This document shows, piece after piece, positions 45,689 through 53,155 of a stretch of DNA of 64,000 bases (the first letter of the stretch is position 1; every line of letters begins with the position of its first letter). The notes under the pieces were generated by a model that did not search any database, was not told the DNA's origin, and saw only the letters and a list, made by a program, of their open reading frames with translations. This DNA comes from Dyella_B acidisoli (GTDB lineage: Bacteria > Pseudomonadota > Gammaproteobacteria > Xanthomonadales > Rhodanobacteraceae), in the NCBI RefSeq assembly GCF_049532895.1, contig NZ_CP064031.1:3968001-4032000 (forward strand), in the 5' to 3' direction. Made by a program: the position numbers and the translations under genes.

Positions 45689-47208
45689 GGCGCCACCTGC
45701 TGTGCAGGCCAGCCCGACAACAAAACATCGATGTCCGCGTCACCAGGGTAACGATCCGCGTACGCAGCGAGCTGCCAGGTACGCACGATGCGGATCAGCC
45801 GCTCGCGTCGCGCAGGATCATCCAGTGTGCGTGCATGCTGCAGCCAATCGGCTTCTGTCGCATCGATCGGTGGTTGTATGCGCAACGCGGTCGCCGCGCG
45901 CACCACGCTGCCACGATAGAGCAAGGCCAATGCTTCGCGCCGATGGCCTTCGCGCCATAGCTCACGCACGGCGGTGGGTAGGTCTTCCGGTAGCGGAATA
46001 TCGTGCACGACGCTGCTACGCAATACCTTTGGTTTCTCGAAGCGCTCCATTGAAGGCATCGAGCCACGCAGGTGACGCACAGCGAACACGATCAAAGCCA
46101 CTACAACGGTCGCCAGCAATCCCCAAAAAATCAGATTCAACAAGCCGGCACCCAGATTGCCAAATCCCGCAAGCCCAGCGAACCATGAAGGCGGTTTACC
46201 AGGCTCCTGATCCGCGGGGTGTTTCAGTACCCAGCGCAGCACCTTGTGTTCTTGCCCGAATCTTGGATCGCGGTAGACGTCAGCGGCTTTGCTGGCGAAC
46301 AACGCGTCTTTGTCATTCACCGGCTGATGGAACACCTCGGCGATGTTCTGCGGCGGCACTTGCTTGTCATCAGCATGCTTGTCGGCGGCGTGCGCGATGG
46401 ATGGTGCACCCATGACGCAGACCAGCAACACCATGGCAACGCCTGCTTCCACCAGACGCTGGCGCAGACGCCGGAAGGCGAGATCGATGTCCCACGCCTC
46501 CAATTGCGTACGGCGATTCAAATACAGCGCAAAGCCGGTGGCAACGTACAGCGGCTCCACGATGCTCATCGATACATACGTCACGCCCGACGCAATCCAC
46601 ACCAATGCATGCTTGAAGGCCGGGATGGTCAGCGCCTGCTTCACATCACGCATGGAATCGGGCAGCGTTTCGTTCGGTACCATCCAGATGGCGAAGATGC
46701 ACAGGCTTAGCGCTATCGCCAGCTCGAACGCTATGCACGTCCAGGTCAGGCCGCTCGCTACACCCACCAATGGCCGGCTGAGTACGCGCCAGCGCGCCCG
46801 ACGCTGCTTGGAATCCACTCCCTCCAGCACCTCCATCGGCAAACGCAACGAGCGGTTGGTATCCACGCGCAGATACGACAATGCGGCGAGCGTTCGCTTC
46901 CACGGCCACTTCCACTGCGCGCGCAACGTGGCACGCCATGTGGGTGTCTGCTCGAACACTGCACGCGACAGCACGTATAGCGGAATACGATCGAACAAAG
47001 GACGCAACCACCAAGGTAGCAGCAAACCCAACCAAGGCATGCCGAGCAACCACGCTGCGCCTTGGCAAGCAAGAAAAATAGGCAGCGTAAACACGAACCA
47101 CGCCATCCACACCGGACGCGCATGCGCGCGCAGCATGGCCATGCCCAGATCCATCGCCTCCTGCGATGTGCGCGGACGCAACGCGACGCCGATGCGTTCA
47201 AGCTGCAT
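45685..47208 (-). CDS. DUF4129-domain multi-helix membrane protein
   Basis: A 507-residue protein with about seven hydrophobic segments in residues 40-385, and a soluble C-terminal DUF4129 domain (about 415-505: LWREGHRREALALLYRGSV, WLQHARTLDD, IRIVRTWQLAAYADRYP). DUF4129 is otherwise found next to transglutaminases and MoxR/DUF58. GGGAG before ATG 47208 favours that start over one six codons upstream. It overlaps the SpoIIM-like stop by 11 bases. Confidence 0.8.
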   Translation of the reverse strand: MQLERIGVALRPRTSQEAMDLGMAMLRAHARPVWMAWFVFTLPIFLACQGAAWLLGMPWLGLLLPWWLRPLFDRIPLYVLSRAVFEQTPTWRATLRAQWKWPWKRTLAALSYLRVDTNRSLRLPMEVLEGVDSKQRRARWRVLSRPLVGVASGLTWTCIAFELAIALSLCIFAIWMVPNETLPDSMRDVKQALTIPAFKHALVWIASGVTYVSMSIVEPLYVATGFALYLNRRTQLEAWDIDLAFRRLRQRLVEAGVAMVLLVCVMGAPSIAHAADKHADDKQVPPQNIAEVFHQPVNDKDALFASKAADVYRDPRFGQEHKVLRWVLKHPADQEPGKPPSWFAGLAGFGNLGAGLLNLIFWGLLATVVVALIVFAVRHLRGSMPSMERFEKPKVLRSSVVHDIPLPEDLPTAVRELWREGHRREALALLYRGSVVRAATALRIQPPIDATEADWLQHARTLDDPARRERLIRIVRTWQLAAYADRYPGDADIDVLLSGWPAQQVAP

Positions 47209-48175
47209 AACGGCTCCCTGCTCCACCGCGAATCAGCCACCACAGCACCAGCACCCAGATGCCTGCGCCACTGCTGAACTTCACCACGTCAGGCAGCGCG
47301 GCGATTGACGACCAATACGCTTCGATGAAGGCCGCGGCTATCAACATCGCAAAAGCACCCATGGCGAGTCGCGCACCTGTCCACGCGGCATCACGCAGGG
47401 CGATCTCACGCCGCAACCGTCCTGGCGCCAGCAGGCTCAAGCCGAATTGCAGTCCCGCGCCACCGGCAATCACGATGGCGGTGAGTTCAAAGCCCGAATG
47501 CCCGACCACGAACCGCCAGAACGGTCCGCCGTAGCCGATGGCTTCCAGATGTCCCGCCACGCCGCCAAGAATCACACCATTGGCCGCCAGCACATAGATC
47601 GCACCCACGCCGAACGCCAAACCCGACGCAAAGGTGCGAAAAGCAATGCTGACGTTGTTCATGATGTAGAAGCCGAACATCTGCAGATCGGTGCCGCTGC
47701 TGCGGCCGATATGATTGTTGGCAGGGTCATACATCTTGTCGAAGTCAGCCAACTGCCGCGCAGTGAACAGCGAATGCGCCAACGTTGGCTTCCATAGCAC
47801 TACGATGTAAGTCACGATGGCTGGCAAGTACAACAGCAAAGCCGCGACAAGCATGCAGCGCCATTGCTGGCGCACCAGGCGCGGAAAATCGGCCAACAGG
47901 AAGACCGCCACTTTGTGCCAACGCGGTGCCGGCGGGCGGTATAGCTGACGATGCCCCATCTGCACGATTTGCTGCAGGCGATCAGTCACTTCGCGGCTGT
48001 AACCACGCGCTTGCGCCAAGGACAGATGATGGCAAACGCGCCGATACGCATGCGGAAAATCCAGCATGCGTTCTGCACGCATCGCGGCTTGCGGCGCCCG
48101 ATCGAGCTGCGCGAGCCACGATTGCAACGTGTCCCACTCTTTCGCATACGAGGCGACGAACTGCTCCTGCTTCAT
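47198..48175 (-). CDS. SpoIIM/DUF95-family membrane protein
   Basis: A 325-residue protein with an N-terminal helical soluble part (about 1-100) and five or so membrane helices, including the SpoIIM core NNVSIAFRTFASGLAFGVGAIYVLAANGVILGGVAGH (in pieces, about 170-205) and GHSGFELTAIVIAGGAGLQFG. In Bacillus SpoIIM is part of the engulfment complex; in non-sporulating bacteria such proteins are found, as here, in MoxR clusters. It starts inside the preceding RDD gene's stop (ATGA). Confidence 0.85.
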   Translation of the reverse strand: MKQEQFVASYAKEWDTLQSWLAQLDRAPQAAMRAERMLDFPHAYRRVCHHLSLAQARGYSREVTDRLQQIVQMGHRQLYRPPAPRWHKVAVFLLADFPRLVRQQWRCMLVAALLLYLPAIVTYIVVLWKPTLAHSLFTARQLADFDKMYDPANNHIGRSSGTDLQMFGFYIMNNVSIAFRTFASGLAFGVGAIYVLAANGVILGGVAGHLEAIGYGGPFWRFVVGHSGFELTAIVIAGGAGLQFGLSLLAPGRLRREIALRDAAWTGARLAMGAFAMLIAAAFIEAYWSSIAALPDVVKFSSGAGIWVLVLWWLIRGGAGSRYAA

Positions 48176-48852
48176 GGCCTTCCCAGCAATCCATTGGCGT
48201 AGGCGGTAAGTTGCTTGACGGCCGCGGTGCCTTCGCTTCCCGTCAGCGGATACAGAATGTCTGCAAGCTCTTCCTGCCGCTGCACCGTGAGCAACGGCGA
48301 GCGCTCGGCGAATTCGATCACCGCGGCCTGTTCGTCTTGATCGAGCGGCAAGGGGAGCGGTTGTGCCGGCACGATCGGCACTTTGCTTCCTGCCGGCAGA
48401 TCGTTCGCATGCACCACCAAGGTACCGGCCACGATGTCGCCGACACGTCGCCCGGAAGGATCGATCATGCTGCAGATCAACCCGACCCCATAAATGCCTG
48501 GCAACCCATCAACCACGCGCAGCAGATTGCGCGTAATCGACGGAAGCAGCGTGATCGGTGTGCCGTCAGCGCTGACCACCCGCAGACCCAGCGCACGCTT
48601 GCCAAGCGTCTGGCCGTGGAACCACACCTCACACACCACGTTGTACGCCCACATGAGTGCGAACAGCAGCATCGAAGCCAGCCCCATGCCGCCGCGACCC
48701 AAGGCGCCGAAGATTCCCAACGCGGTAAAGAACACCGCCATGCGAACCACAAAATCGAGCAGCCAAGCCTGCGCACGGCCAAATGCACCGGCCGCGCGCA
48801 AACGCAGTGCGACGCCTTCCGGCGTTTCGATCTCGCGTACGGTGTCCAGCAT
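48172..48852 (-). CDS. RDD-family membrane protein (first)
   Basis: A 226-residue protein with an RDD domain. Helices at about 35-55, 65-82 and 120-145 follow a hydrophilic start. Typical features are FGRAQAWLLDFVVR (the R...D of the RDD motif) and WFHGQTLGKRALGLRVVSADGTPI. The C-terminal 80 residues are hydrophilic. The start overlaps the stop of the upstream RDD gene by one base (TGATG). Confidence 0.85.
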   Translation of the reverse strand: MLDTVREIETPEGVALRLRAAGAFGRAQAWLLDFVVRMAVFFTALGIFGALGRGGMGLASMLLFALMWAYNVVCEVWFHGQTLGKRALGLRVVSADGTPITLLPSITRNLLRVVDGLPGIYGVGLICSMIDPSGRRVGDIVAGTLVVHANDLPAGSKVPIVPAQPLPLPLDQDEQAAVIEFAERSPLLTVQRQEELADILYPLTGSEGTAAVKQLTAYANGLLGRP

Positions 48853-49388
48853 CAGTCGACGATGACGATGGTGTCCGCGATGTAATCGTGGATGCAGCGC
48901 CTATCGCTACCGAAAATCACGAGCGCATCAGCAAGCCCCGCGAGGCCCCCGAGGAATGGAATCCACCGCACGACAAACAAGGGAAGCCAACGCAGGACGA
49001 CGACGCGCCAAACCTCCACCGGCGTGCCGTCGGTGCGCACGAGCTTGGTGCCGACGGTGCGCTTGCCGATGGTCTGGCCGTTCTTGTTGAGCAGCATGAG
49101 ATTGCAGGCAATCACCGCCACCACCAAGAGCGCGCTGACAGCCATGGCAGTCGAGCCTGTAAAGGGGAGTTTTTCCAGCATGGGCGCTACTTGGGAATGG
49201 TTGATTCCATGATGGCCGGCCCACCACATAGACAATGGCCAAGAACAAAGGCCCACGATGAAACTGTCTATGAAAGCCCCCCACCAGCGCTGCCATCGCG
49301 TGGCTTTACGAGCCTCCAGATCATCCCTGCCAAACGCAGGTGCGTCCTCGACAACCGCGCCGGGCGCGGCATACGGATTCGTTTCCAT
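48852..49388 (-). CDS. RDD-family membrane protein (second), first gene of the MoxR operon
   Basis: A 178-residue RDD protein beginning METNPYAAPGAVVEDA, a proline/alanine lead common in RDD proteins, then WWGAFIDSFIVGLCSWPLS (Asp of RDD) and NKNGQTIGKRTVGTKLVRTDGTPV. ATG 49388 gives a typical size; longer frames upstream run through a repeat-like stretch. This is the most upstream gene of the minus-strand cluster, so the operon promoter should lie just above 49388. Confidence 0.85.
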   Translation of the reverse strand: METNPYAAPGAVVEDAPAFGRDDLEARKATRWQRWWGAFIDSFIVGLCSWPLSMWWAGHHGINHSQVAPMLEKLPFTGSTAMAVSALLVVAVIACNLMLLNKNGQTIGKRTVGTKLVRTDGTPVEVWRVVVLRWLPLFVVRWIPFLGGLAGLADALVIFGSDRRCIHDYIADTIVIVD

Positions 49389-49729
49389 GGCTTGTTTTCC
49401 CTGTCTGAACACCGGCCCCCATGCCGGTGCGTGACTTGAGTATAGGAGCAAGTCATGACAGGTGTACAAGTGCTGCGCGGCGCCATCTGTTAGCCACGTA
49501 GGTTGGAGGGCAAGCCCCAACATGGCCATGCGATGTGGTACGAGATTTGGTGGGGTTCGCACCGAATGGCGCTATGCCCCTCTCCCCTCGGGAGAGGGGT
49601 TTGGGGTGAGGGTACGATCAGCGCGCGACTACAAAAAACTTGTGCAAGAAGTCGTTATCACGCTTCGCCCGAATCCTCACCCCCACTCTCGAAGGGAGAC
49701 GGGTGCAGAGTCCGTTCAAGCCGTCCAGA
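49389..49729. other. Intergenic region with family C and family B repeats
   Basis: Between the MoxR-operon start and the SET gene end. A family C copy lies at 49498-49521 with a degraded partner near 49546-49567, a family B forward copy at 49577-49613 and a weak reverse one at 49674-49703. No gene is supported. Confidence 0.7.
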
Positions 49730-50209
49730 TCAGTTCTTCTTGACGCGCTTGGGCTTGAGCAGCGTGCCCGTGCACTTGGGCGAGCCACACAGGCAGGCCC
49801 ACTTTTTCTTTAGACGTGCGGTATGCGGCACTTCCAGCACGATGCCGTAATCGTAAGTCAGTTCCTCGCCCGCCTTGATGTTGCGCTTGGCTTCGATGAC
49901 AACCTTGTCCTTGCGCGGATCGCCTTTTTCATTTTCGATCACGAACGCCACGCAGTTGGGGGCGCAGCTGTGGTTGATCCAGCGTGCGACGTTGCCCTTG
50001 CGATTAGCGTCGAGGATGTACTCCTCGTTGAGCGTAAACAGGAAAGTGTGCCCGGTTTCGCCACCGTCGCCGTACATCTCGTCGGCATCCTCGTGGGTCA
50101 TCAGCGTGCCCCGGTATTCAATGATTTCTTCACCCTTCTTGATGGGGGCGACGGCAAACACGCCATTGCCGTGGATGGGTGAGCGGCGAGCAACGATGCG
50201 ACGGGACAT
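49730..50209 (-). CDS. SET-domain protein lysine methyltransferase-like protein
   Basis: A 159-residue protein that is nearly all SET domain. The start is SPIHGNGVFAVAPIKKGEEIIEYRG (in pieces), the SAM and active-site motifs are NHSC (79-82) and ELTYDY (116-121), and a post-SET triplet of cysteines follows (C139, C141, C146: WACLCGSPKC), which in eukaryotic enzymes joins a Cys of NHSC to bind zinc. The Lys-rich tail could contact nucleic acid. SET enzymes methylate protein lysines; the bacterial target is unknown. Start at ATG 50209 (MSRRIVARR). Confidence 0.88.
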   Translation of the reverse strand: MSRRIVARRSPIHGNGVFAVAPIKKGEEIIEYRGTLMTHEDADEMYGDGGETGHTFLFTLNEEYILDANRKGNVARWINHSCAPNCVAFVIENEKGDPRKDKVVIEAKRNIKAGEELTYDYGIVLEVPHTARLKKKWACLCGSPKCTGTLLKPKRVKKN

Positions 50210-50585
50210 GGATAACCGGAGTTGGATGGAAGGAAAGTGCAATCGCTAATGATGCCTGCTCTGTGTGACGTTGGGAACCGCACGAGAGCATGCGTACACG
50301 AAGAACTCGTAGCTCCCTCCCCTGCATAGGCAGGGGAGGGTGGGGGTGGGGTTGCGTGAGCTTGCAGCGAAGTTGAATTTCATCGCGAGGTTGCTTCACC
50401 CCATCACAACCCTTCCCCACTACACGTAGGTGAAGGGAGCACTCATAGCTCGCTATGACAAGCGGTACATCCCACCCTTCTCTTTTTGTATAACTCTTTT
50501 CGTTTCAAACGCTTCGCATGTTGCGCCGCCCCCTTTCACCCATCCCATTCCCTGCTATATTCAAACAATCGTTTGAGGTGCTTCC
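50210..50585. other. Divergent intergenic region with repeat remnants
   Basis: Upstream regions of the SET and lipoprotein genes. A family B-like forward hairpin at 50313-50353 (CTCCCTCCCCTGC...GCAGGGGAGGG with G-rich tail) and a weak reverse copy at 50396-50438. The operator and promoter of the lipoprotein gene lie at the right end. Confidence 0.65.
50534..50576 (+). promoter_or_regulatory. Promoter with PsrA-like operator before the acyl-CoA dehydrogenase operon
   Basis: A -35-like TTTCAC (50534-50539) and a -10-like TATATT (50556-50561), 16 bases apart, are followed by the perfect palindrome TCAAAC-AATC-GTTTGA at 50561-50576. The half-sites CAAAC/GTTTG with a four-base gap match the published PsrA box of pseudomonads, a fatty-acid-responsive TetR repressor. 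It would block the start site of an operon that ends in an acyl-CoA dehydrogenase. Confidence 0.55.
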
Positions 50586-51083
50586 ATGAAACGACTGCTC
50601 CACGGACTGGCTCTTGTCATGCTGGCTGTCTTGCTTACGGCCTGCGGGCCACAGCGGCAGAGCGTGTTCCCGCCTACCCTCACCATCCAGCAGATGCGCG
50701 TGCAGCCCAGCGGCGCCTGGCAACTCAGCCTGCGCATCCAGAACAACAGCTACACCGGCATGAATTACCAATCGATCGAAGGCCAATTGCAGATCGCGCA
50801 GGGCATCCCCGTGCGCGTGCATACGAAGTTCGATCTGGATATCCCCACGTTCGCCGGCGACGTGGTGCAAGTCGACGTACTGCCCACGCCGGAGATGAAC
50901 CAGGCGCTCCAAGCCATTGCCGGCAAAGGCAGCGCCGGCTCCATGCCCTACACGCTCAACGGCACCGTGCATTGCATGCCCAATCTGGAAGACCACCCGG
51001 ACAACAAGAATCCGCGCGATTTTCCGTTCACCAGCAATTCTTTCCTGTCGCCGGTTCCCGGCGTGCCCAACACCTATCGCTGA
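50586..51083 (+). CDS. LEA14-like lipoprotein
   Basis: A 165-residue lipoprotein: signal peptide with lipobox LTAC (cysteine at about 20), then one beta-sandwich domain (PPTLTIQQMRVQPSGAWQLSLRIQNNSY, read in pieces) with the LEA14/WHy pattern of alternating strands. Residues near the end are Asn/Pro-rich. GAGGTG five bases before the ATG fits well. It is 27 bases upstream of the acyl-CoA dehydrogenase gene and probably in one operon; why a lipoprotein is linked to lipid oxidation is unclear. Confidence 0.78.
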   Translation: MKRLLHGLALVMLAVLLTACGPQRQSVFPPTLTIQQMRVQPSGAWQLSLRIQNNSYTGMNYQSIEGQLQIAQGIPVRVHTKFDLDIPTFAGDVVQVDVLPTPEMNQALQAIAGKGSAGSMPYTLNGTVHCMPNLEDHPDNKNPRDFPFTSNSFLSPVPGVPNTYR

Positions 51084-51110
51084 CCCATTCGCACCACGAA
51101 GGATTTAGCC

Positions 51111-52886
51111 ATGACGCTCTACAAGGCTCCGCTCGATGACCAGCGCTTTGCACTTTTCGACGTGCTCGGCGCAGAAGCCGTACTCACCAAGCTGCAAGGA
51201 GGTGACGGCCACACCCGCGACCTGCTCGACGCAGTGTTGGAAGAAGCCGGCCGCCTGAGCGAGCAAGTGCTGGCACCCACGAATGCCCCGGGCGACGAGG
51301 AAGGCTGTCATTTCGACAAGGCCACCCGCACCGTCACCACACCCAAAGGATTCAAGGAAGCCTTCAAGCAATTCGCCGAAGGCGGCTGGGCCGGTCTCAC
51401 CATGGCGGAAGAGTTCGGCGGTCAGGCGCTGCCTTCGGTGCTGGGCATCGCCACTACCGAGCTGTTCCAGTCCGGCAACCTGTCGTGGAGTCTGTATCCG
51501 CTGTTGTCAGAAGGCGCGTGCCACGCGCTGGAACTGCACGGTACGGACGAACAGAAGCACACCTATCTCAAGCCGATCGTCGCCGGCCAATGGACCGGCA
51601 CCATGTGCCTTACCGAACCGCAGGCCGGTTCGGATCTGGGCCTGTTGAAGACACGCGCCGAGCCCGGCGAAAACGGCAGCTACAAGATCACGGGCACCAA
51701 GATCTTCATCAGCGCCGGTGATCATGATCTGGCCGAGAACATCATCCACCTGGTGCTGGCACGCCTGCCCGACGCACCGGCCGGCAGCCGCGGCATCTCC
51801 ATGTTCATCGTGTCGAAGTTCAAGGTGAAGGCCGACGGTTCACCGGGTGAACGCAACAACGTCTACGCCGGCGCCATCGAGCACAAGATGGGCATACGCG
51901 GCTCCGCCACCTGCGTGATGAATTTCGACGAGGCCGAAGGCTATCTGATCGGGCAGCCGCACAAAGGCCTGGCCGCGATGTTCACCATGATGAATGCCGC
52001 GCGTCTTTCGGTGGGCGTGCAAGGCTTGGCCCTGGCTGAACGCGCCCTGCAGAACAGCGACAATTACGCACGCGAACGTTTGCAATCGCGTTCGCTCTCC
52101 GGCGCAAAATTCCCGGACAAGCCGGCCGACAATTTGCTGGTGCAGCCGGACGTTCGCCGCATGCTGCTCACCCAGCGCGCCTTCGTGGAAGGCTCACGCA
52201 TGCTGTTGTTGTATGCCGCGTTGCAGACCGACGTCGAAGCACGCGGCGCAGACGAAGCGCAGCAGCAAAAAGGCAGCGAGCTGCTCGCCTTTCTGATTCC
52301 CATTGCCAAGGGCCTGGTGACTGAACTGGCGCAGGAATGCACCAAGGAAGCGCTACAGGTGTACGGCGGTCATGGCTTCATCGTGGAAAATGGCGTGGAA
52401 CAGTTCGTGCGTGATGCACGCATCATCACGCTGTACGAAGGCACCACCGGCATCCAAGCCGCCGATCTGCTCGGCCGCAAGATCCTCCAGTTGAAGGGCG
52501 TGGGCCTGCAGCATTTCCTCGCCGAGATCGGCACGTTCTGCAAGCAGCATGCGGCGGACGAAGCATTGAAGCCGTACATCGGTCCGTTGGGTGCCTTGGC
52601 GAAGGAATGGGGCGAGCTGACGTTGAAGCTGGCGCAGCGCATCCAGTCGAATCCCGAAGAACTCGGCGCCGCTGCCAACGATTACCTCTATTACAGCGGT
52701 TACATAACCCTTGCCTATTTCTGGGCGCGTGCAGTGGCGGCGCTGGGGCAAAGCACACAGCAGCCGGCATTCAAGCAAGCGAAGCGGGATACGGCGGCGT
52801 TCTATTTCGCACGTCTTTTGCCGCGTACGCATGTGCACAAGGCGGCGATTGAGGCGGGGATCGGCACGATTCCGGCGATTGCATAA
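51111..52886 (+). CDS. Acyl-CoA dehydrogenase with C-terminal extension (DmdC/AcdA-like)
   Basis: A 591-residue flavoenzyme, longer than the 380-residue classic ACADs. It has an N-terminal extension, the ACAD middle domain (CLTEPQAGSDLG, about 164; FISAGDHD, about 198), catalytic C-terminal helices with YGGHGFIVENGVEQFVRDARIITLYEGTTGIQ (in pieces, about 420-448), and an extra C-terminal domain typical of the long DmdC-like subfamily. It oxidises an acyl-CoA to the enoyl-CoA with FAD; chain-length preference cannot be read. GAAGGA precedes the ATG. It is downstream of a PsrA-like operator. Confidence 0.92.
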   Translation: MTLYKAPLDDQRFALFDVLGAEAVLTKLQGGDGHTRDLLDAVLEEAGRLSEQVLAPTNAPGDEEGCHFDKATRTVTTPKGFKEAFKQFAEGGWAGLTMAEEFGGQALPSVLGIATTELFQSGNLSWSLYPLLSEGACHALELHGTDEQKHTYLKPIVAGQWTGTMCLTEPQAGSDLGLLKTRAEPGENGSYKITGTKIFISAGDHDLAENIIHLVLARLPDAPAGSRGISMFIVSKFKVKADGSPGERNNVYAGAIEHKMGIRGSATCVMNFDEAEGYLIGQPHKGLAAMFTMMNAARLSVGVQGLALAERALQNSDNYARERLQSRSLSGAKFPDKPADNLLVQPDVRRMLLTQRAFVEGSRMLLLYAALQTDVEARGADEAQQQKGSELLAFLIPIAKGLVTELAQECTKEALQVYGGHGFIVENGVEQFVRDARIITLYEGTTGIQAADLLGRKILQLKGVGLQHFLAEIGTFCKQHAADEALKPYIGPLGALAKEWGELTLKLAQRIQSNPEELGAAANDYLYYSGYITLAYFWARAVAALGQSTQQPAFKQAKRDTAAFYFARLLPRTHVHKAAIEAGIGTIPAIA

Positions 52887-52906
52887 AGCTACGTAAGCGA
52901 TACACA

Positions 52907-52932
52907 AAACGCCCGGGTATTCCGGGCGTTTT
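52907..52932 (+). terminator. Rho-independent terminator after the acyl-CoA dehydrogenase gene
   Basis: CGCCCGG / CCGGGCG with a GTATT loop followed by five T, 24 bases after the stop. Confidence 0.92.
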
Positions 52933-52984
52933 TATTTTGATGGCGCGAAGTACACATGGCTTGCCGTGAAAATCATCACCCCTC

Positions 52985-53075
52985 ATGGTCGTCATTCCCG
53001 CGCAAGCGGGAATCCATCTTCGCTTTTGTATCAGAGCAAAATGGATTCCCGCTTGCGCGGGAATGACGACCATGA
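52985..53075. repeat. REPIN/BIME-type inverted pair, family A (second copy)
   Basis: Near duplicate of the pair at 4645, including GTCGTCATTCCCGCG, the spacer ATCAGAGCA and the inverse end CGCGGGAATGACGAC. The loop bases differ compensatorily (CAAG against AACG), so the hairpins are preserved. Confidence 0.88.
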
Positions 53076-53155
53076 GGGGTCGCGCGACGACCGACACGTA
53101 CCCGCCCATCTCGATTAACGCTAGGCTACCCCGGCTTATCCAACGGGGAGTCACC

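Noticed and set aside
50486..51139. 217-codon frame overlapping the LEA14-like lipoprotein
   Set aside because: The lipoprotein frame has a lipobox, a good ribosome site and a domain pattern; the other frame has none.
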